From: Sphingomonadaceae bacterium
GTDB lineage: Bacteria; Pseudomonadota; Alphaproteobacteria; Sphingomonadales; Sphingomonadaceae
Assembly: GCA_947442095.1 (NCBI GenBank)
Contig: CANEVG010000164.1
Coordinates: forward strand, 1 to 7,779
Reading direction: 5' to 3'
DNA: 7,779 bases
Each line of letters opens with the position of its first letter. Position 1 is the stretch's first letter. Below the pieces are notes generated by a model. That model saw only the letters and a program-made list of their open reading frames with translations, searched no databases and had not been told where the DNA came from. The position numbers and the translations under genes are program-made. Shown one piece after another: positions 5,504-7,779 of the stretch.

Positions 5504-6531
5504 TGCAGGACGCGGCGGCGCACCAAGTCACTCTGGCCTTCAGCGACGGTATCGAGCACGCGCTGGTGGTTGCACCCGGCAGCAACGTGCTCGAAGCCGG
5601 GTTGGCGGCCGGGCTGCCCTTGCTCCACCAGTGCCGCTCGGGCAGCTGCTCCACCTGCCTCGCCACGCTGGTGGAGGGTGAGGCCAGTACGCTGCCCGGC
5701 TGCAGCTCGTCGCTGCTGGCATCGGAGCGCGCGGCGGGCCAGCGCCTGCTCTGCGTGACCGGCGCGCAGGGCGATTGCCGCTTTGCGCTGCCTTATGACA
5801 GCAAGGTCGGTGAGAACCGCGCGGTGGAAGGCCATGCCTTCATCAACGCGGCCGAACAAGTCGCGGTGGATGTGATGCGGCTTGAGCTCGAACTCGCGGA
5901 GGATTGCTGGTTCGATTTCCGGCCCGGCCAGTTCATCCAGATCAAGGTGCCGGGCACCGATCAGACCCGCAGCTACTCGATCGCCTCCACACCCGCCGAA
6001 CTGCCGAAGATCGAGCTGCTGATCCGCCTGCTGCCGGGCGGGGTCATGTCCGAATGGCTGCTGGGCCATGCCGCCGTGGACACTGTGATCCAAATTTCAG
6101 GACCATACGGGGCGTTCTTCCTGCAGGATAGCGGGAAGGCGCCACTGGTCATGATTGCGGGAGGCACTGGTCTTGCGCCGATGATGGCGATGATCGACGT
6201 GATCCGCAGCAAGTCAGGTCGCAAGCCGCCGATACACCTGAGCTTCGGCTGCCAGAGCGCGGAAGGCCTGTTCCACCTTGAGGATGTCGATCTGCGCCGC
6301 CTGTGGCTCCCTGCGCTCACCGTGACGACCTCGATTGATCGCGGCCCCGCGCCCGACGGCGTGCGGATCGGCAATCCGGTAGAAGCGGTTGGCGCGGATG
6401 GCCCGCTCGATCCGGCAACGGTGGCCTATCTTTGCGGCCCGCCGGGGATGATCGAGGCCGCGCGCGGCCATTTGCAGGCGCTGGGCGTAGCACCGGGCAA
6501 TATCCATGCGGAGCAGTTTGTCGCGAGCTGA
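5503..6531 (+). CDS. ferredoxin-NAD(P)H oxidoreductase, electron-transfer component of the Rieske oxygenase
   Basis: This 342-residue fusion passes electrons from NAD(P)H through flavin to a plant-type [2Fe-2S] cluster and on to the Rieske oxygenase. The N-terminal ferredoxin domain holds C44-x4-C49-x2-C52 and C84 (HQCRSGSCSTC, then LLCV). The flavin-binding domain has FRPGQFIQIKVPG (139-151) and RSYSIAS (156-162), typical of FAD-type FNR members. The NAD(P) domain has IAGGTGLAPM (218-227) and YLCGPPGM (309-316), and it ends with the usual AEQF (336-339). The domain order matches BenC and CarAd. Translation starts at ATG 5503, sharing bases with the oxygenase stop and with little ribosome site of its own, so coupling to the upstream gene is likely and would keep the two components balanced. 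A longer upstream reading frame from 5344 lies inside the oxygenase gene and is not used. Confidence 0.93.
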   Translation: MQDAAAHQVTLAFSDGIEHALVVAPGSNVLEAGLAAGLPLLHQCRSGSCSTCLATLVEGEASTLPGCSSSLLASERAAGQRLLCVTGAQGDCRFALPYDSKVGENRAVEGHAFINAAEQVAVDVMRLELELAEDCWFDFRPGQFIQIKVPGTDQTRSYSIASTPAELPKIELLIRLLPGGVMSEWLLGHAAVDTVIQISGPYGAFFLQDSGKAPLVMIAGGTGLAPMMAMIDVIRSKSGRKPPIHLSFGCQSAEGLFHLEDVDLRRLWLPALTVTTSIDRGPAPDGVRIGNPVEAVGADGPLDPATVAYLCGPPGMIEAARGHLQALGVAPGNIHAEQFVAS

Positions 6532-6563
6532 GCGCGATCAGATTATGGCGGGAGCATAAGGAA

Positions 6564-7430
6564 ATGGGCGTCGACAGTCTGGGGTACATGGCCCTCAAGG
6601 TGAGCAAGCTGGGCGCGTGGCGCGCGCTGCTCGAACGCGTGTTCGGGATGGAGCCGCGCGAACGCGATGGCGCGGTCGATTACCGCATCGACAGCTATCA
6701 CCACCGCCTGACGCTGACCGAGGATACGGCTGACAGCGTCGAGGCGCTCGGCTGGGAAGTGGGCACCACTGCAAAGCTCGCCGCGCTGGTGCAGAGCCTG
6801 CAGAATCAGGGCGTTGTGGTGACGAAAGAGGGCGCGGAGCTCTCCGCCCTGCGCAAGGTCAAGGCGCTTTACAGCTTCACCTGCCCGATGATCGGCAACC
6901 GGCAGGAGCTCTACTACGGCCCGCTCGTCTCCAACACACCCTTCGCGCCGAGCCGGGGGATCAGCGGCTACAAGACCGGCAATCTCGGGTTGGGGCATGT
7001 CGTCTATTGGGTCAAGGATCTCGCCGCCTCGGTGAAATTCTATCAGGATGTTATGGGCTTCGCGATATCGGACTATATCGCGTGGGACGATAACGACGCG
7101 GTGTTTATGCACTGCAACGTGCGGCACCACACGCTCGCCCTGATGAAGGACGGACCCAATGCGCCCGCAGGCGAACTCATGCACCTGATGGTCGAGGCGC
7201 AGTCCTACGACGATGTCGGCTATGGCTATGATCTGGTGCGCGACATGGGCATTCCGGTGATGATCGAACCGGGCAAGCATTCGAACGACCACATGCAGAG
7301 CTTCTACCTCCAGACCCCCTCCGGCTTCTGGCTGGAATATGGCTACGGCGGACGCGAGATCGGGCCGGATTGGGAAATCCGCAATTACGATGCGCCGATG
7401 CTATGGGGCCACCGGTTCGTGGGCGGCTGA
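6564..7430 (+). CDS. two-domain type I extradiol (catechol 2,3- / 2,3-dihydroxybiphenyl 1,2-) dioxygenase
   Basis: The product is 288 residues, the usual size of BphC-type vicinal-oxygen-chelate enzymes. It cleaves a catechol ring next to the diol to give a coloured 2-hydroxymuconate-type product for the hydrolase. The catalytic C-terminal domain keeps all expected residues: Fe(II) ligands H145 (GLGHVV), H207 (GELMHLM) and E258 (FWLEYG); second-sphere H189 (HCNVRHHTLAL), H239, N241 and D242 (KHSNDHMQSFY) and Y248; and the DDVGYGYD motif. It ends with the family's MWGH-like LWGH. The N-terminal domain (about 1-130) is the usual metal-free repeat with YYGP at its end. ATG 6564 is preceded by AAGGA (6558-6562) and lies 32 bp after the reductase stop; a longer frame from 6432 would overlap the reductase gene. 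A biaryl-type substrate fits the family but is not proven. Confidence 0.93.
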   Translation: MGVDSLGYMALKVSKLGAWRALLERVFGMEPRERDGAVDYRIDSYHHRLTLTEDTADSVEALGWEVGTTAKLAALVQSLQNQGVVVTKEGAELSALRKVKALYSFTCPMIGNRQELYYGPLVSNTPFAPSRGISGYKTGNLGLGHVVYWVKDLAASVKFYQDVMGFAISDYIAWDDNDAVFMHCNVRHHTLALMKDGPNAPAGELMHLMVEAQSYDDVGYGYDLVRDMGIPVMIEPGKHSNDHMQSFYLQTPSGFWLEYGYGGREIGPDWEIRNYDAPMLWGHRFVGG

Positions 7431-7434
7431 CCCG

Positions 7435-7779
7435 GTGACGTTTGAAACCTGCCTTGCCCGCATCGCAGCGCGCGATGCTGCGGTGCGCGGCTGGGCGTTC
7501 ATCGACAAGGATGCCGAGGGCGGGGCAGGGCCGCTGGCAGGGCCATTGGCGGGCCTTGTGCTCGGCGTGAAAGACGTGATCGACGTGGCCGGCATGCCCA
7601 CAACGCACGGTTCCCACGCCTACCGCGACAACATCCCCGCCGCCGATGCAGAATGCGTCGCCCGGCTGCGCGCAGCGGGAGCCATAGTGCTGGGCAAGAC
7701 GGTGACGGCAGAGTTCGCCACCTATCATCCGGGGCCGACTACAAACCCGCGTAATCCGGTGCATACTCCCGGCGGCTCC
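7435..7779 (+). CDS. amidase-signature family enzyme, N-terminal fragment (cut by window edge)
   Basis: The first 115 codons of an amidase-signature (AS) hydrolase run to the end of the window. The catalytic lysine stands in GVKDVIDVAG (K46), followed by MPTTHGS, the family core AGAIVLGKTVTAEFA (81-95) and NPRNPVHTPGGS (104-115). The last is the beginning of the GGSSSG signature holding the catalytic serines, which lie beyond the window. The family hydrolyses carboxamides and related bonds and includes GatA, aryl-amidases and indole-acetamide hydrolases. The start is taken as GTG 7435, 4 bp after the extradiol stop, with no strong ribosome site, so coupled translation is likely. An in-frame ATG at 7390, overlapping the extradiol gene, would add 15 residues without family resemblance. 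Its place in the operon suggests hydrolysis of an amide-bearing substrate or intermediate. Confidence 0.85.
   Translation, partial: MTFETCLARIAARDAAVRGWAFIDKDAEGGAGPLAGPLAGLVLGVKDVIDVAGMPTTHGSHAYRDNIPAADAECVARLRAAGAIVLGKTVTAEFATYHPGPTTNPRNPVHTPGGS

Noticed and set aside
6432..6563. Extended upstream start for the extradiol gene
   Set aside because: It would overlap the reductase gene and add residues unlike any extradiol enzyme. ATG 6564 has a ribosome site and gives the usual family length.
6543..7292. A 249-codon minus-strand frame opposite the extradiol gene
   Set aside because: Shadow of a gene with all metal ligands and active-site residues present.
7390..7434. Upstream ATG for the amidase
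   Set aside because: It would add 15 residues without family resemblance and overlap the extradiol gene. GTG 7435 directly precedes a typical amidase N-terminal helix, though the ATG cannot be fully excluded.
1..7779. CRISPR arrays, tRNA or rRNA genes, transposases, phage genes or toxin-antitoxin pairs
   Set aside because: No evenly spaced repeats, cloverleaf-like sequences, transposase motifs or phage proteins were seen on either strand.

Overview
This is a GC-rich window, densely packed with genes, and it looks like part of an aromatic-compound degradation locus. The protein families and the GC-rich style point to an alphaproteobacterium, most likely a sphingomonad (Novosphingobium/Sphingobium-like). 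That assignment is inference; there is no rRNA or other taxonomic marker here.

The layout has three transcription blocks. Block 1 (+, 1-1743) holds the last codons of an upstream gene, a MarR-family regulator, a crotonase-fold (enoyl-CoA hydratase family) protein and a hot-dog thioesterase. They are joined by overlaps or a 1-bp gap, so this is one operon concerned with aryl- or acyl-CoA thioesters. It ends in a stretch (1744-1871) with a long inverted repeat and a second compact hairpin. Block 2 (-, 2978-1872) is a single gene for a bacterial-luciferase-like (LLM) flavin monooxygenase resembling the RutA/DszA type. It converges on block 1 and diverges from block 3. Block 3 (+, 3202 to beyond 7779) encodes a meta-cleavage-product-type alpha/beta hydrolase, a CarAa-like Rieske oxygenase alpha subunit, a ferredoxin-NAD(P)H reductase fusion, a two-domain type I extradiol dioxygenase, and the N-terminal third or so of an amidase-signature enzyme cut by the window edge.

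Block 3 reads as a near-complete upper pathway. The Rieske oxygenase and its fused reductase hydroxylate an aromatic or N-heteroaromatic ring, the extradiol enzyme opens the resulting catechol, and the hydrolase cleaves the C-C bond of the ring-fission product. The amidase, and possibly the LLM monooxygenase, may process an amide or heteroatom bond in the substrate or a downstream product. Block 1 would supply regulation and CoA-thioester processing. All key catalytic motifs of block 3 are visible. The substrate cannot be read from sequence.

The intergenic region 2979-3201 between the divergent genes carries a minus-strand promoter with a perfect TTGACA -35, a tandem 19-bp palindromic repeat in the leader of the LLM gene, and AT-rich dyads. 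A related dyad (TCAATC-TT-GATTGA) lies just upstream of the Rieske gene and is a candidate operator. No RNA genes, CRISPR arrays, insertion sequences or phage genes were seen.
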